Positions 23,363 to 34,954 of a DNA stretch of 64,000 bases are shown here, piece by piece. Numbering within the stretch: the first letter of the stretch is position 1; each line of letters starts with the position of its first letter. Made by a program: the position numbers and the translations under genes. Source of the DNA: Taiwanofungus camphoratus (lineage: Eukaryota; Basidiomycota; Agaricomycetes; Polyporales; Taiwanofungaceae); NCBI GenBank assembly GCA_003999685.1, contig CP021220.1, positions 2,666,001 through 2,730,000 on the forward strand, in the 5' to 3' direction. The notes beneath the pieces were generated by a model. The model searched no databases, was not told the origin of the DNA, and saw nothing but the letters and a program-made list of their open reading frames with translations.

Positions 23363-24420
23363 CTAGAATATGACTCCACAAACCCGAACCCGTCCAGGTT
23401 CGAGAAGTCACAAGAAGACAGTGCCTAAAAAGACCTGTATCGGTCTCAAAGAAGGCGAGGTCAGCGTACTCATAGGACTAGTACTGACCACCACGGATTA
23501 TCAACAACCTTTTGATATCGACTACGAACAAGAAGAAGAGCTGGATCATGCAGCATTTGACCCTACTCTCCCGACTTTAGAAGAGGTCTTGGATCGAGCT
23601 GAGTGCAACCTCAGAGCCATTCTCCACGCCGATAGTTCCACCAGTTTCCTCCCAGCCGAACAGAGGGAGCTGATTCTTTACACCTGCTCCCACATCTCCA
23701 GAGCCAGCGACGCTTGACAAGCTGTATTAGAAAATCACGACAGGCTGACAAGTAGGGAAGGGAGCCGACCTCTGCCCCCCACTCCCTCTGAAGATTTTGA
23801 TGAAGTCCTTGACCACCGTATCCTCACTGCTCGGAAGGTGCTCTCAAACCCACGTTTCTCATTTCAGTTGGCTGTTCCCATAATCGTGAACCTATATCAA
23901 AGGCTACTGAGCGCCCGAGATTTCTATCGCCGGTGGCAAGCTGGATCCATCCTCCAAAACGAGGCGGAGGTCGACCCTGATGTGCGCCGGGAAGGCTCAT
24001 CATTATCAAGCGGAGAACAATTGGGACGTACACCGACATTACACGAGGACTTCTAACTGGAGGGTCTGCTCAACGCAACCGTGCCCTCACTGCTATGACT
24101 CTGCACTCTACAGGGGAAGTGATTTCGAACCTTGTACTCCAACCAATCGTGCCCTCATCCAGGCCCGCTGGACAACCTTTGACGAAACTGACCCACCTTC
24201 TGATGAAGGCTTCAGCTCAGAACTGACCGATCCTGACATTGAACGGACAGAACAACAAATGGAGACTGAAGGGACAGGAAAAACATCCCCTTCCACCCCG
24301 GAAACGCCCTGTGGCTTGAGCTCTTTCCGATCAGGAATAGGGGAATCAGGGCCACCGCCCGACGATGGGCTGGGAGAAGAAGGCCCCCTCGAGGGAGGGC
24401 CACCTTATGATGAAAGTGGA

Positions 24421-24610
24421 GGACCCCCAGGAAGACCACCTGGCGGAGGAGGACCACCTGGCAGAGGAGGACCACCCGGCAGAGGAGTGCCCGGTGGAGG
24501 AGGACCACCTGGTAGAGGAGGACCACCTGGGGGAGGAGGACCCCCTGGAGGAGGACCCCCTGGAGGAGGACCCCCTGGAGGGGGGCAGCCTTCTGGAGGA
24601 ACACCCCTTC
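24421..24610 (+). repeat. Pro/Gly-rich minisatellite in Gag of element A
   Basis: Tandem GGACCACCTGG- and GGAGGACCCCC-like units encode runs of GGPPG. The matching tract in element B (about 42184-42360) has fewer units. Confidence 0.7.
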
Positions 24611-25145
24611 CACAAGGAACTGTACGGATAACAGATCGAAAAGAGCCAGAAATTACTAAGTTCTCTGGAAAACGAGAAGATGCCTGACACTTCCTCATCC
24701 AGTTTTCCCAAAGATTCGACACCAAGCGATGGGCCTCCGCTTCCGAATGAGAAAAGGTCGGCAATTTCCTTGGCCATCTCGAAGGCCATGCCGGTGCTTG
24801 GGCCGATACTCTTACCGAAAGGGCACTCGAACCCCACCCCCTCATCAGAGGAGCGAGCCGGGGGTACGGCACTTTCAGGAACGTCGCTCTCGAGTTCATC
24901 AAAAGGTTTGGGGTAATAGAGGAGGAGGTCTCTGCAGCCATCGAACTACGGAACTTGGTCTACACCTACAACAAACCCATTGCTGACTTCAACGAGGAGT
25001 TTGACCGACTGACCCGCAGGGCAGAAATCACTGAAGAGAGTGCCCTCATGGCCTGGTACCAAGAAAAACTACCCAGCACCATGCGAGTCCGAATTATGGA
25101 ACAAGATGTAGCCCCCACAACCCTAGAAGGATGGAAGGAAGCTGC

Positions 25146-27623
25146 ATCCTTTTTTGCCACAAAGAATGCTGGGGAGGCCATGGATGACTTCGAGTCCCGT
25201 AGATATCCTTTCGCCAGGTTCTCGTCAAGGAACTTATCCATCTCTGCTTGTTCAGCCAGGGATAATGCAATTACCCCGCACTTCCTAGGTACAAAGTTAG
25301 GCTTTGTCTCCACAGCGTGGTCCCATGGTCTCGAATCAGGGAATCGAGCAGCGGCCGCCTTTTCAAAGCGGTCCCGGTAGTCGAGCAAGTACTCAGGCAC
25401 CAGGTCTTCGATCTGTGGCCCCTCCTCAGGGGGTGTCAGTGGTGCGCTTGTCTGCCTGGCGGTGGCTATGAACCGTTTTGAGCCCTTTACATGGCTGTTT
25501 CGATCTAACGATGGTTGAGACTTCTTGGGTGGCTGCAGCAGGCCCATTTCATCGAATAGGGGTTCCGGTTGATCGTTGAACATGCCTAAGACCCCTTCTC
25601 CCCTTGTATAAGCACATAGGATGGTTTCTAGTTCGTCATCATCCTCGTGTGCAGAGGCTCGGCACAATGGGATGCCATCCGTGGTAGGCTGGTCCATGAT
25701 CCAAGCATAGTACCCCTGCCATTCCTTAATCCTGTCTGGGTCAACCATGAGGGTCCCTTTTGGCCAATCGATCTGCGGGTTGACTTGAATCAACCAAGGG
25801 TTGCCCAGCACTACTTCGAGGTCCCCGATGTCCGATACATAGAAGTTTGTGGGTATGTCATACCCTTCAAGCTGTATGCTCCCTTCAACTCGATGGGTAA
25901 TCGGTCCACCCCTGTTGGGGGTCCCATCAATGGTCGTACTTCGTACCTTCCGAGATAGTGGTCGTGTGGGCAGTCCCCATCGTTCCACAAGGTCAGGGTG
26001 TATGAGGTTGGCATCGGCTCCACTATCGATTAGTGGTCTCACAGCGATGGCCTTTTTCCCTGCAACGACATAACCCTCTACATACAGAGTGGTTCCTTTC
26101 CGATATCCTGTGATTGTGGCCCCCATTGAGATGGTCGGGTCCTTACCGGTCTTTGGCTTGTCCAAGTTTCTTTGCGCCGGTTTCCCTGTGCCTTCAGCCA
26201 TTGATTCCCCTCCTGGGGCATCAGTGAAGTGTTTAAAATGAGGGAACCGTTTCTGTTCAATGGACTCTACGGTGGACGTTTCTAAGGACTCCTCCGTTTC
26301 TTCACTGCTCCAGTAGTCCGCTGGTGGGACTGGATATGGCTGGGTTTCCTCCAAGGCGAAGTCATCTGAGTTTGACGAGTGGTGCAGTTCCAGTTCCCTG
26401 TCTCTCCTGGCATCATTGGAAGGTTGTGGAAGTCTGGGTTCACTTTTGTGTGGACTATCATGTTCATCGTCAGCTTCCCCTAGGGCCATGTCTCTGTGTC
26501 CTTCCTTTCTGGTTTTCCTGGGCTCCGGGCATGCCTTGACCAAGTGTCCTGGCTTCCTGCATCGGTAGCAGCTCCTCTTCTTTCAGTGATGAGGTGTCAG
26601 AGCTGTATTGGGGTGGTTGTGTCGGTGTCCTTGCCTGGAGCCTGTGCCTCTCTGCCCCTGTTCGAGGGCTTCAGTGGAGGGCTGAGAAAGTCTGAGGTCG
26701 TTGTCACTTGGGGTAAGCGGTCCATCCCAGGGGATTCCTAGGGCTGCTTCTTCTGTTGTTTCTGGTCGGGGTATGTGGTCTTCCTCCCTTCCTTCCTTCA
26801 ATTTTCTTCGCCAGGTGATAGCTCTCCGGACTATCACCAGGAACTTCTCCATCTTTCCGGTGTTTCTTATCCTTCAATTCAACACTGATGGTACGCACTT
26901 GTAGTCAAGTGATCCTCCTGCCAGTCCCTTCCAATGGGGACACTGGTCTTACCCAATCCTTCCTATGGGGACGTTGGTGAGGGTCCGGTTTCTTCCGCTT
27001 GTTCACGTTCTAATTCGTCCTGAGATAGAGTTTGTAGGGAATCTTGTCCTAATGTTACGGGGGGTCTACGCCTGTAGGTGACTACCGTGATGAGGGGTCG
27101 TTGAGTAGTCAGGCGTGAAGTGTAAACGAGGAGTCAGCCTGGCTGACGACGAGTACACGTCTAAGTCTTCAACCGCTAGCCTGACGGTCTTGAGAGAGTT
27201 GCGGGCTAAGTCACAGCCTAAGTCCTAGTGTAGTCACAAGGATATAGATGGTCTAAGGCGACCCGTTGAATAAACGAAGGTATAGGGGCCTAAGCCCAGT
27301 CATAAAGTACAAATGGTAACGATGGCACCAAAGTACACAGTGTAACTAAGGAGGACAAGATTGGGGTGCTCCACAGTGAGCCAACCCCTTAAGTACTACG
27401 GTGGGTTTAGGGCAAGCCAGCCCTCGCTCCCACAGGTACCAGCACCTAAGCGTCCATAAGTCAGAGGCCTGAGTGGTCCCTCCTGAGGAACAGTCCATGA
27501 CTAAGCGGGTGACGGTCGGCCCGTCAGGAATAATGGTGATGATTGTAAGTGTACACGACCCGCTAGTCCGGTATAGTGAAGAGAAACGAAAATGTATGTT
27601 CGCACCATTACTGCCTTGTAACA
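25146..27623 (-). mobile_element. Element C: Ty3/Gypsy LTR retrotransposon, 5' part (D family)
   Basis: Fossil minus-strand copy, nearly identical over its length to the 5' part of element D: 5' LTR at 27053-27623, short leader, Gag zinc-knuckle region and protease (DSGAD motif, about 26035), ending near the start of the reverse transcriptase. The 3' half and 3' LTR are absent. It meets element A at its left end and the old element H at its right end. Broken, with few breaks in what remains. Confidence 0.85.
27053..27623 (-). repeat. 5' LTR of element C
   Basis: 571 bp, same length as the D LTRs, bounded by TGTTAC and GTAACA. A few percent of positions differ from D. Confidence 0.85.
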
Positions 27624-30600
27624 GCAAGACATCAAGGATGGCAAGTGCAAGCGCAACCCAGATGGAAAGATAGTACTGCCAAATGGAAATTTTGTACCCA
27701 GAACGATCCCAGGACGTACGATTTGTGATAGGCTTTATGAATACCATCGACGAAATGGCACGAATTCCTCCCCACAGCTCCTATTCGAAATCGACAATCG
27801 CCTAAATGTGCCTGCATTCTCACTATCCGCCGAGGATCGTATAGCCGCTTTAGAACATGAGATTTACCAACTTCGGAGACATCGCGAAGTCTTCGATGGT
27901 GTGGAAGTACCCCAGCGCAGAAGGCAGGGTGCTCCTAACGTGCAGTCTGATCCTAGAAACCCACCCATAGCCAATGCACCTCCGGTAGGACACGCTCAGC
28001 ATCCAGTAGTGGATCCCCCTGCTAACCAAGATGCCCCAGTGGCAGAGGCGCAGAACCAGACCCCTCCTACCATTCTAAGGTGATCCAATTATCCTTCTAA
28101 TTCAGCACCTTCGCCTCCGAAGCCTGCAAATGCGTCCGATCCACACACGAATTCATCGGAGCATGCCTCGTCTACACCTAACGTACCAGCCCAACCAGCA
28201 TCACAGGCAGCCATTCCACCACCCGCTCCACCAGTACATCCTTTCGCTAATGCTCGAGATGCTACTTACGCACCTCCGAATCTTCGAAATTTCGCAGCAG
28301 CTCCGAAGCCTACAGCAGACAAAGGCAAGAACGTGGCCTATAAGACGATCACACCGGTTCATCAGGAGAAACTTACAGAGGAAATATTCGCGTGATCTAT
28401 GAGAACACCAGTGGTTACACTAACGCCCGAGGAGCTACTATCTATATCCCCGGATGTTCGTGCACGATATCGCGAGGCTATCACCCCTAAACGTGTGCCT
28501 ATGGATCCTAAGGCTACTCACATGGCTCAAATTACGGAACTCTCAGACGATCTCGCTTCTAAAACGACGCTAGCAACCTCCAAACTATCGTGCCACGGTG
28601 AACCCCTTGTCCCTGGTTCGACCATCATTCCAGACCCCTACAAAACGTACTTACGACATGTACCTGGAAAGGAAGAACCCTCCAAAATCATAGTAGCCCG
28701 CGACTCGAACTCTATCTGTTCTATCGAAGCCCTAATCGACAACAAAGAGCGAATCGAATGCATTGTGGACCCTGGTTCACAAGTGGTTGCGATGTCAGAG
28801 CAAGTCTGTCATGCCTTAGGACTAATCTATGACCCTTCCGTGCAGCTAAATATGCAGTCTGCTAATGGCAGTATTGACCGTTCCTTAGGACTGGTTCGAA
28901 ATGTCTCGTTCCAAGTAGGTGACATTGTGTTGTACCTACAGATGCACGTCATACGCAATCCCTCCTACGATATCCTTCTAGGCCGTCCCTTCGATGTGGT
29001 AACTGAGAGTGTGGTTAAGAACTTCGGAAACGAGGAGCAGACCATCACGATCGTATGCCCGAACACGAGTGAAGTCGCGACCATCCCTACGATGCCTCGA
29101 GGACGTCAAAAGTTCTTACCAGCCCATCATCATAGTTGCCCCCACGCGAACTCTTTGAATCATTTGCGATCGGGTTTTTAGATTTCGAGGATTTGAGAAA
29201 TCAAGGAGAGGTCGCCCTGGTCGTTGAGTATGAATGCGATACCCCTAAAATCGTGTCTTTCGCTGCTGTAAATGCGGCAGATAACAATTCTGTTCCTGCG
29301 CTCTATCTATCAGTCTCTAACTCTGTGTCTAGCTATCTGCAGTCTCTCTATTTTAGCGAAACTTCGAAGGTTTCAGAAGGTCCTGCGGATCATACTAGGT
29401 GGCTATCTGGCTTTCTAGCAGCAGCAACACCGCCTGAGGCTCCCTCCCTTTCACACGATAATCCGAATTCTCTCCCTATGCTTTCACTTTCCACCTCTAG
29501 AAACATATCCTCTATCCCCATTCCAGGTCCCAGGAACGCTACGAAGGTCACGAAGTCAGCCCGAAGACCTTCCCTTGCTCCTAATCTGATGGTATCCCTT
29601 CCTAAGTTGTCAGATTCTTCCCCTATTCCTACATTTGCAGCATCGAAAAAGAAGTACAAGCCTGTAGCGCTGAAGACTCGCCCTATTCTGGGAGCTTTGG
29701 ATGAACAATTCCAAATCATTCACGAAATTAAAGGCGACCCTTTAGCGACGATGCCTACCCTATCACCGACTCCACCACCTTTCAAACCTACTTCGCGATA
29801 TACGCAAGAATGGCATGATCTCACGGACAAGCTACACAGTGGAGACTTCCTACAACCAGCAGAGAGGGACCTCCTACATCATTTTATGACCCTACATGCT
29901 GATGCGTTCGCTTGGAATGACTCCGAAAGAGGGTGCTTCAAGCCAGAGTACTTCCCTCCTATCGACTTTCCGGTAGTACCGCACACGCCATGGGTACAAA
30001 AGAACATTCCTATCCCACCCGGAATCTACAACGAAGTGTGCACAATAATCAAAAAGAAGATCGCAGCCAGGGTCTACAAACCTTCGAATTCTTTCTATCG
30101 TTCATGATGGTTTTGTGTGGTGAAGAAAGATGGAAAGTTGTTACGCCTCGTACATAGCCTAGAACCCCTGAACGCTGTCACGATTCAACACTCAGGCATT
30201 CCCCCGACTCCTGAACACCTTGCAGAACAATTTGGAGGATGATCTTGTGGTGCTATGTTGGATCTATATGTAATCTATGATGGGCACCTGATAGCGGAGA
30301 CTTCGCGCAATCTTATGACATTCCAAACACCCTTCAGAGCTATGAGACTGGTCACTCTACCTATGGGGTGGACTAACTCGGTCCCTATCTTCCACAATGA
30401 TATATGGGGGCTGGGGGATGTACCCATATCCTACAGCCTGAAATTCCTCATCTAACGGTTCCCTATATCGATGATGTTCCGGTCAAAGGCCCTGAAAGTT
30501 CGTACAATTTTGTATCTATTTCGGAGAATCCAGGCATTTGAAACTTTGTTTGGGAACATTTTACGAACCTCAATAGGATAGTTACACGCATGCGCTACGC

Positions 30601-32163
30601 AGGAGGTACCTTTTCTAGAGTCAAAAGCATTCTAATTGCCTGCAAAATCACCGTTGTAGGGCATAGGTGTACTCTGGAAGGTCACCTACCGGACGAGTCT
30701 TGAGTTGCAGCTATACGCAACTGGGGACCTTGTGTGACCCTATCTGATGTTTGAGCCTTTTTAGGAACCATTGGAGTGGTCCATATCTTCATCCAAAACT
30801 TCGCACATCGCACAGATGCTTTAGTATGTCTAACTCACAAGGTGGTACCCTTCGAATTTGGTCCAGCGCAAATCACAGCGCAGGAGGACCTTAAGGATGC
30901 TTTGCTGTCCTCTCCAGCTCTCCAATCCATTGACTATTCTTCAGGTGTGCCCGTAATCTTAGCGGTTGACACTTCCTATATTGCAGTTGGCTATCACCTT
31001 TGCCAATGCGATGAGGACAACCCTAAAGTCCGATTCTACAATCGTTTCGGATCCATCACCCTAAATGATCGCGAGCAGAGGTTCTCGCAACCGAAGTTAG
31101 AGATCTATGGATTGTTTCGAGCACTTCGCGTACTACGAATCTACCTAATCAGAGTTAGGAACCTTATAGTAGAGGTTGACGCACGCTATATCAAAGGGAT
31201 GTTGCAAAATCTGGACATCGCACCCAGTGTGAGTATAAATCACTGGATCGTATTGATTCTAACATTCCATTTCACCCTAGTACATGTACCAGGTATGATG
31301 CATGGACCAGATGGACTATCAAGATGAACCCCCCAGCCAGGAGATCAAGAAGAGAGTGGTGAAGAAGACTTTGAAGACTGGATAGACAAAATGCACTCGT
31401 TCCTACATCACATCCAAGCCCCCCCTTCCCATCCTATACCATCAATTTCTACCCTATTCCCTTACGAATTCGCCTCTAACATTCCTATCACATCCCCCAC
31501 ACCTCCGATAGCTCCAACCTTCATCTCTGAGTTGGCTGAGGACAGCCAAGATTTCAATAGGGAGGAGGAGAGCTACGATAGCATCCCAAGATCTGAAATG
31601 GCTAAGAAAGCTGACGCAAGACTGGACTTAGTAGCAAAATTCCTACGAAGCCTCGCAAGACCTGCCAACCTATCGGATTCAGAATACGAAGGTTTCGTAA
31701 AATACTGTCTTCTATTCTTCCTCGATGAGGACATACTATGGCGCAAAGATCCACAAGGAGCTCACAAACTAGTTTTAAAGCAGGCAGATCGTCTATGAAT
31801 CCTCCGAGAATGTCACGATGCAGTCACGCATCGAGGAATACACGCTACAAAGGTGCTAATTTCAGAGTGGTTTTGGTGGCCCTACCACCATATCGACATT
31901 GCCTGGTATGTTTGAAGCTGCCACCTATGCCAGATTTGCCAAGTGCGGCAGATCCTAATCCCTCCTACGGTCGCTACGCCTGCTCCGATCTTTGCAAAGG
32001 TTCATATAGATACCATGCATATGCCCCCTTCTAACGGATTTAGGTACTTGGTGCAAGGCCGGTGTTCTCTAACCCAATACCCCAAATTTCGGATGCTTCG
32101 CAAGGAGACGGCTAAAGCTTTGGCAGAATGGCTCTTCGAAGACTTTGTTTGTAGGTGGGGCGC

Positions 32164-32639
32164 TGATACAAATTGGTATCTCGGATCCTAGACGTTGCCT
32201 CACACGTGAGGGCCTGACCACGATAGAAGGTGGCGAGGTCTTATGGTCGATATAGACCGGGTGTCGTGAAGTCCGTAGACTCGAGCGAGTATCACTCAGA
32301 TGTGAGCGAGAGGATACAAGACACGAATAGAATGGTAACAAGATCAGACTTAAGGTCTGAACTAAACTAAGTACATGCTATATATACAAATACGTATCCT
32401 GAGCACGGACCAAGAACTACTCTAGGGCAGGAGGTCCAAAGTGTGGTACGACTATAGATAAATGCAAAGTGGTACGATCCGGGCGTATTAGCAATACGTA
32501 TGAGTGATGAGGAATGTGGTAAGCGGCCCGGATATGAGTCAGAGTCCTATGCGTAAGCGGGGCCGATTCCGGGGCCCGTATAGTAATAGTCCGTGAGTAA
32601 TCAATGACGTGGTAATGATAAGAAATAGAAATTGTTTCA
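32164..32639 (-). repeat. 3' LTR of element G
   Basis: 476 bp. On the forward strand it begins TGATACAAATTGG and ends AATTGTTTCA. A GGGGGTAA polypurine tract (in the element's own direction) precedes it. Confidence 0.9.
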
Positions 32640-32709
32640 TTACCCCCTTACTAAGGTCGATCTCTGAACGACCCTACTTTATTTTCCGTTAAATAAAATG
32701 TTCATCAGC

Positions 32710-32801
32710 CATGCGGGTGTTTCACCGCGTACCATGAGGGTGTTTCACCTCGAACCGTGAGGGTGTTTCACCTCGTACCGTGAGAGTGTTTCATCTCATA
32801 C
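32710..32801. repeat. Four tandem 23 bp units in the 3' region of element G
   Basis: Four head-to-tail units of the form CGTGAGGGTGTTTCACCTCG + TAC, with one to four differences each, lie between ORF3 and the 3' LTR. Each contains GTGTTTCA. Element E has only one related unit at about 61690. Confidence 0.85.
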
Positions 32802-33350
32802 CTTGTAGGCATGTGGGCGGCCGGGTAAGGACCCAGCACCGCTTGCAACCTACCGCCTCAAGCAAACAGCACCCCTACTGTTCACCATCACCGTACAGTG
32901 TAACTCCACTGTACCCTGCTAGCATGTGGCTCAGCGTTAATACTTCCCGCTGAGTTGCAACTAGCCGCCTCCGGCAAGCAATCCCTTTCATTGCTCGCCA
33001 TCACCGTACAGTTCGAACTCGTAATCGTCCCAGTCGTTGTCGTTCAAGTAGGAGTTAGAGGGCGGGTGGTAATTCCCGCGGCGATAAACAGGTGGTGGAG
33101 AAGCGACATGGGGGACGTGATAACTGGACGGGGGAGGTGGGATGACTGGGGGAGGAGTGAATCGGCCGTCGGGGCCATGAGTGAAAGGGCCAGTACTTGC
33201 CCCGGGTTCTGTGAGGTGTTGATTGGGCGGTATTCCCGGGCCAGACAAATGGCTGCGTGATGGCCCGGGTGCGTGTTGGTGAGGGTAGGGAGTATCGGTC
33301 CGCGATGGACCGGCTGTTGCATTGGTGTGAGGGGCGGGCGGCCCATTGCT

Positions 33351-34397
33351 TCAGGAGCGGGATGGGGTCGGGGGGAGGGGTTGTTCTCTTCTGGACATAA
33401 GAACATGTGGAGGGTTGGTGGCGGACATGACGGGGATGGGTGCTTGCGTGGGGCGGTGAATCGAATCGACCATTTCGCGGCGGCGTCCCTCCCCCGGAGC
33501 GGACAGGATGGGTGGAGCGGAGGCGTGGCGTGCTACTGTGCACTCTCTGGATAGATGTCCCGGAGCAGTGCGATGGCATCTGGCACAAGTGTAGTCTGGG
33601 CAATCACGTACCCAGTGCATCATGCTGCCGCAGGCGTGGCAACGTCCTCGTGGTCTCCAGTTTGGTCCGGGGCGCATGTAATTCGGGAGGGAGTCGATCC
33701 GGCTAGGTATGGCTCCGATGGACTGCTGTCCGGCGGGGGTGTCAATGAAGGCCTGTAGGGGGTCCGCAGGTTCAGGCGGCGGGGTAGGTCCGCGTGTGAC
33801 AATGTCGGGTTGGGAGCGTCGTACGAACCGGTGGTGGTCGGTTCGTCGGTGTGGGGCGATCATGTCTTGCAGGTGGCGGGCCATTGACATGTCGTCCATC
33901 CTTCGTAAGGTGCGGACCACCTTAAAGTCCAATTGCCAGATCTTGTCCTTCCATATGGCCAACTGTTCGGTCGCGTCATCCACCGCTCCTAAGTATTGTA
34001 ACCTGGCATCGATGTACTCTCCGTATGCCTCTTGTTCATCCTGGTTGTTCCGTGTGTTCGGCATGGAGCAAAGCAACCGTGCGATATCCCTCGAGTGTCG
34101 AGTCAAGATGTCGAGAAGGATAGGATTTACGTCATAGATCCAATGAGGGTAGTATAAGACGTCGGCTTGTCGAGGTAGAGCGCCTTCTCCCGGTACGGGG
34201 TTGCGAAACTGGGCGGCGGTTGGAAGTCCAAAGAGTGGGCCATAGCCAGAGGATGCCGAGGACGCCGATGACGAGGATGGTATTGCCGTAGGGGATGTGG
34301 TTGTCTGAGGTGTGCGGGTAGCACGTCGACTGGCGAGGAAGGCGCGGGCTCGGCCACGAGCGGCAGCTTGGGCAGCGGTGTTGGACTGGCGAGGCAT
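33351..34397 (-). CDS. ORF3 of element G: CCHC zinc-knuckle protein
   Basis: A 348-residue open frame starting 42 nt after the preceding frame's stop. It has a Ser/Thr/Ala-rich N-terminus, a helical middle part (about residues 85-185), then two adjacent zinc knuckles, CHACGSMMHWVRDC and CARCHRTAPGHLSREC (about 255-290), and a Pro-rich tail. It is not Gag, which is a separate frame upstream with its own knuckle. The knuckle pair matches the short ORF3 of element E (CYLCGSTSHSHSTC and CLHCSRPSPGHFTCEC). Role unknown; RNA binding is an inference from the knuckles. Confidence 0.8.
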   Translation of the reverse strand: MPRQSNTAAQAAARGRARAFLASRRATRTPQTTTSPTAIPSSSSASSASSGYGPLFGLPTAAQFRNPVPGEGALPRQADVLYYPHWIYDVNPILLDILTRHSRDIARLLCSMPNTRNNQDEQEAYGEYIDARLQYLGAVDDATEQLAIWKDKIWQLDFKVVRTLRRMDDMSMARHLQDMIAPHRRTDHHRFVRRSQPDIVTRGPTPPPEPADPLQAFIDTPAGQQSIGAIPSRIDSLPNYMRPGPNWRPRGRCHACGSMMHWVRDCPDYTCARCHRTAPGHLSRECTVARHASAPPILSAPGEGRRREMVDSIHRPTQAPIPVMSATNPPHVLMSRREQPLPPTPSRS

Positions 34398-34439
34398 GTT
34401 GCGAGTGGGTGGTAGTTCGTCTGAAGGAGTGAACTGATC

Positions 34440-34871
34440 TTAGCCCAAGTCCTTTCGTTCCTTATATGCTCCCAGGAGCTCCTCCGCAGTACCGGCTAGA
34501 TTTGCTTCCGGTTCCCATGAGTCATCCGCCGAAGAATACCCTTTCCACCTGACCCTGTACTCGCGGCGTTTTGTCCGATGGTTCTCCCAATGTCCGATGA
34601 TGGTATCTTCTTTTCCTATGCTGGCCACATAGGCTTTAACGAATCGGGGTTCTCCTCCTATTTTGTACGAAAGAAGGGCCCTCTTTGTGATGACAGCTTG
34701 CTTATTAGCCGTCCCGTCCACATTGAACACGGGCATTGGGCGAGGTAGAGCCTCAGTGCGGATGTTGTGTTCTTTAACAAATTTGGGATGTATGAATATC
34801 CCAGAGGCGCCGCTATCGATGAAGGCGCGCGCTTCGACGTCTTTTCGTCCCACAGTAATCGGAATGTGCAA
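34440..34871 (-). CDS. Protease and chromodomain frame of element G
   Basis: A 143-residue frame. The N-terminal 90 residues are a retroviral-type aspartic protease region (AFIDSGASGIFIHPKFV). The C-terminal 50 residues are a chromodomain tail (REYRVRWKGYSSADDSWEPE). The polymerase and integrase domains that normally lie between are absent from this element. Both parts match element E. Confidence 0.85.
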   Translation of the reverse strand: MHIPITVGRKDVEARAFIDSGASGIFIHPKFVKEHNIRTEALPRPMPVFNVDGTANKQAVITKRALLSYKIGGEPRFVKAYVASIGKEDTIIGHWENHRTKRREYRVRWKGYSSADDSWEPEANLAGTAEELLGAYKERKDLG

Positions 34872-34954
34872 AGCCCTTTCATTCCGGACTACTAGTACAA
34901 CACGGGACAGTGAAACTGAAATGGGCAGCGGTTGCGTCGACTCACCCTGCCCCT

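Larger units (their letters stand above)
22862..25145 (+). mobile_element. Element A: Ty3/Gypsy LTR retrotransposon, 5' part (B family)
   Basis: Fossil 5' portion of a Gypsy element closely related to element B: an LTR at 22862-23362, then leader and Gag-coding sequence up to about 25145, where it abuts element C. Pol and the 3' LTR are absent. Gag-derived sequence includes the Pro/Gly-rich tract and part of the capsid region (for example the stretch ending LEGWKEAA). It is broken, with several breaks. Its LTR is visibly more diverged from the B LTRs than those are from each other, so it is older than B. Confidence 0.85.

Noticed and set aside
24405-24941. Pro-rich minus-strand frames across the Gag of A (and likewise at 42171-42692 in B)
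   Set aside because: They are antisense readings of the GGPPG minisatellite and flanking Gag.
22857-27628. A target duplication framing the A/C block
   Set aside because: The outer 5-mers (GTAAC and GCAAG) do not match.
32710-32801. Short regular repeats that might suggest a CRISPR array
   Set aside because: The units are directly adjacent without spacers and lie in a fungal retroelement.
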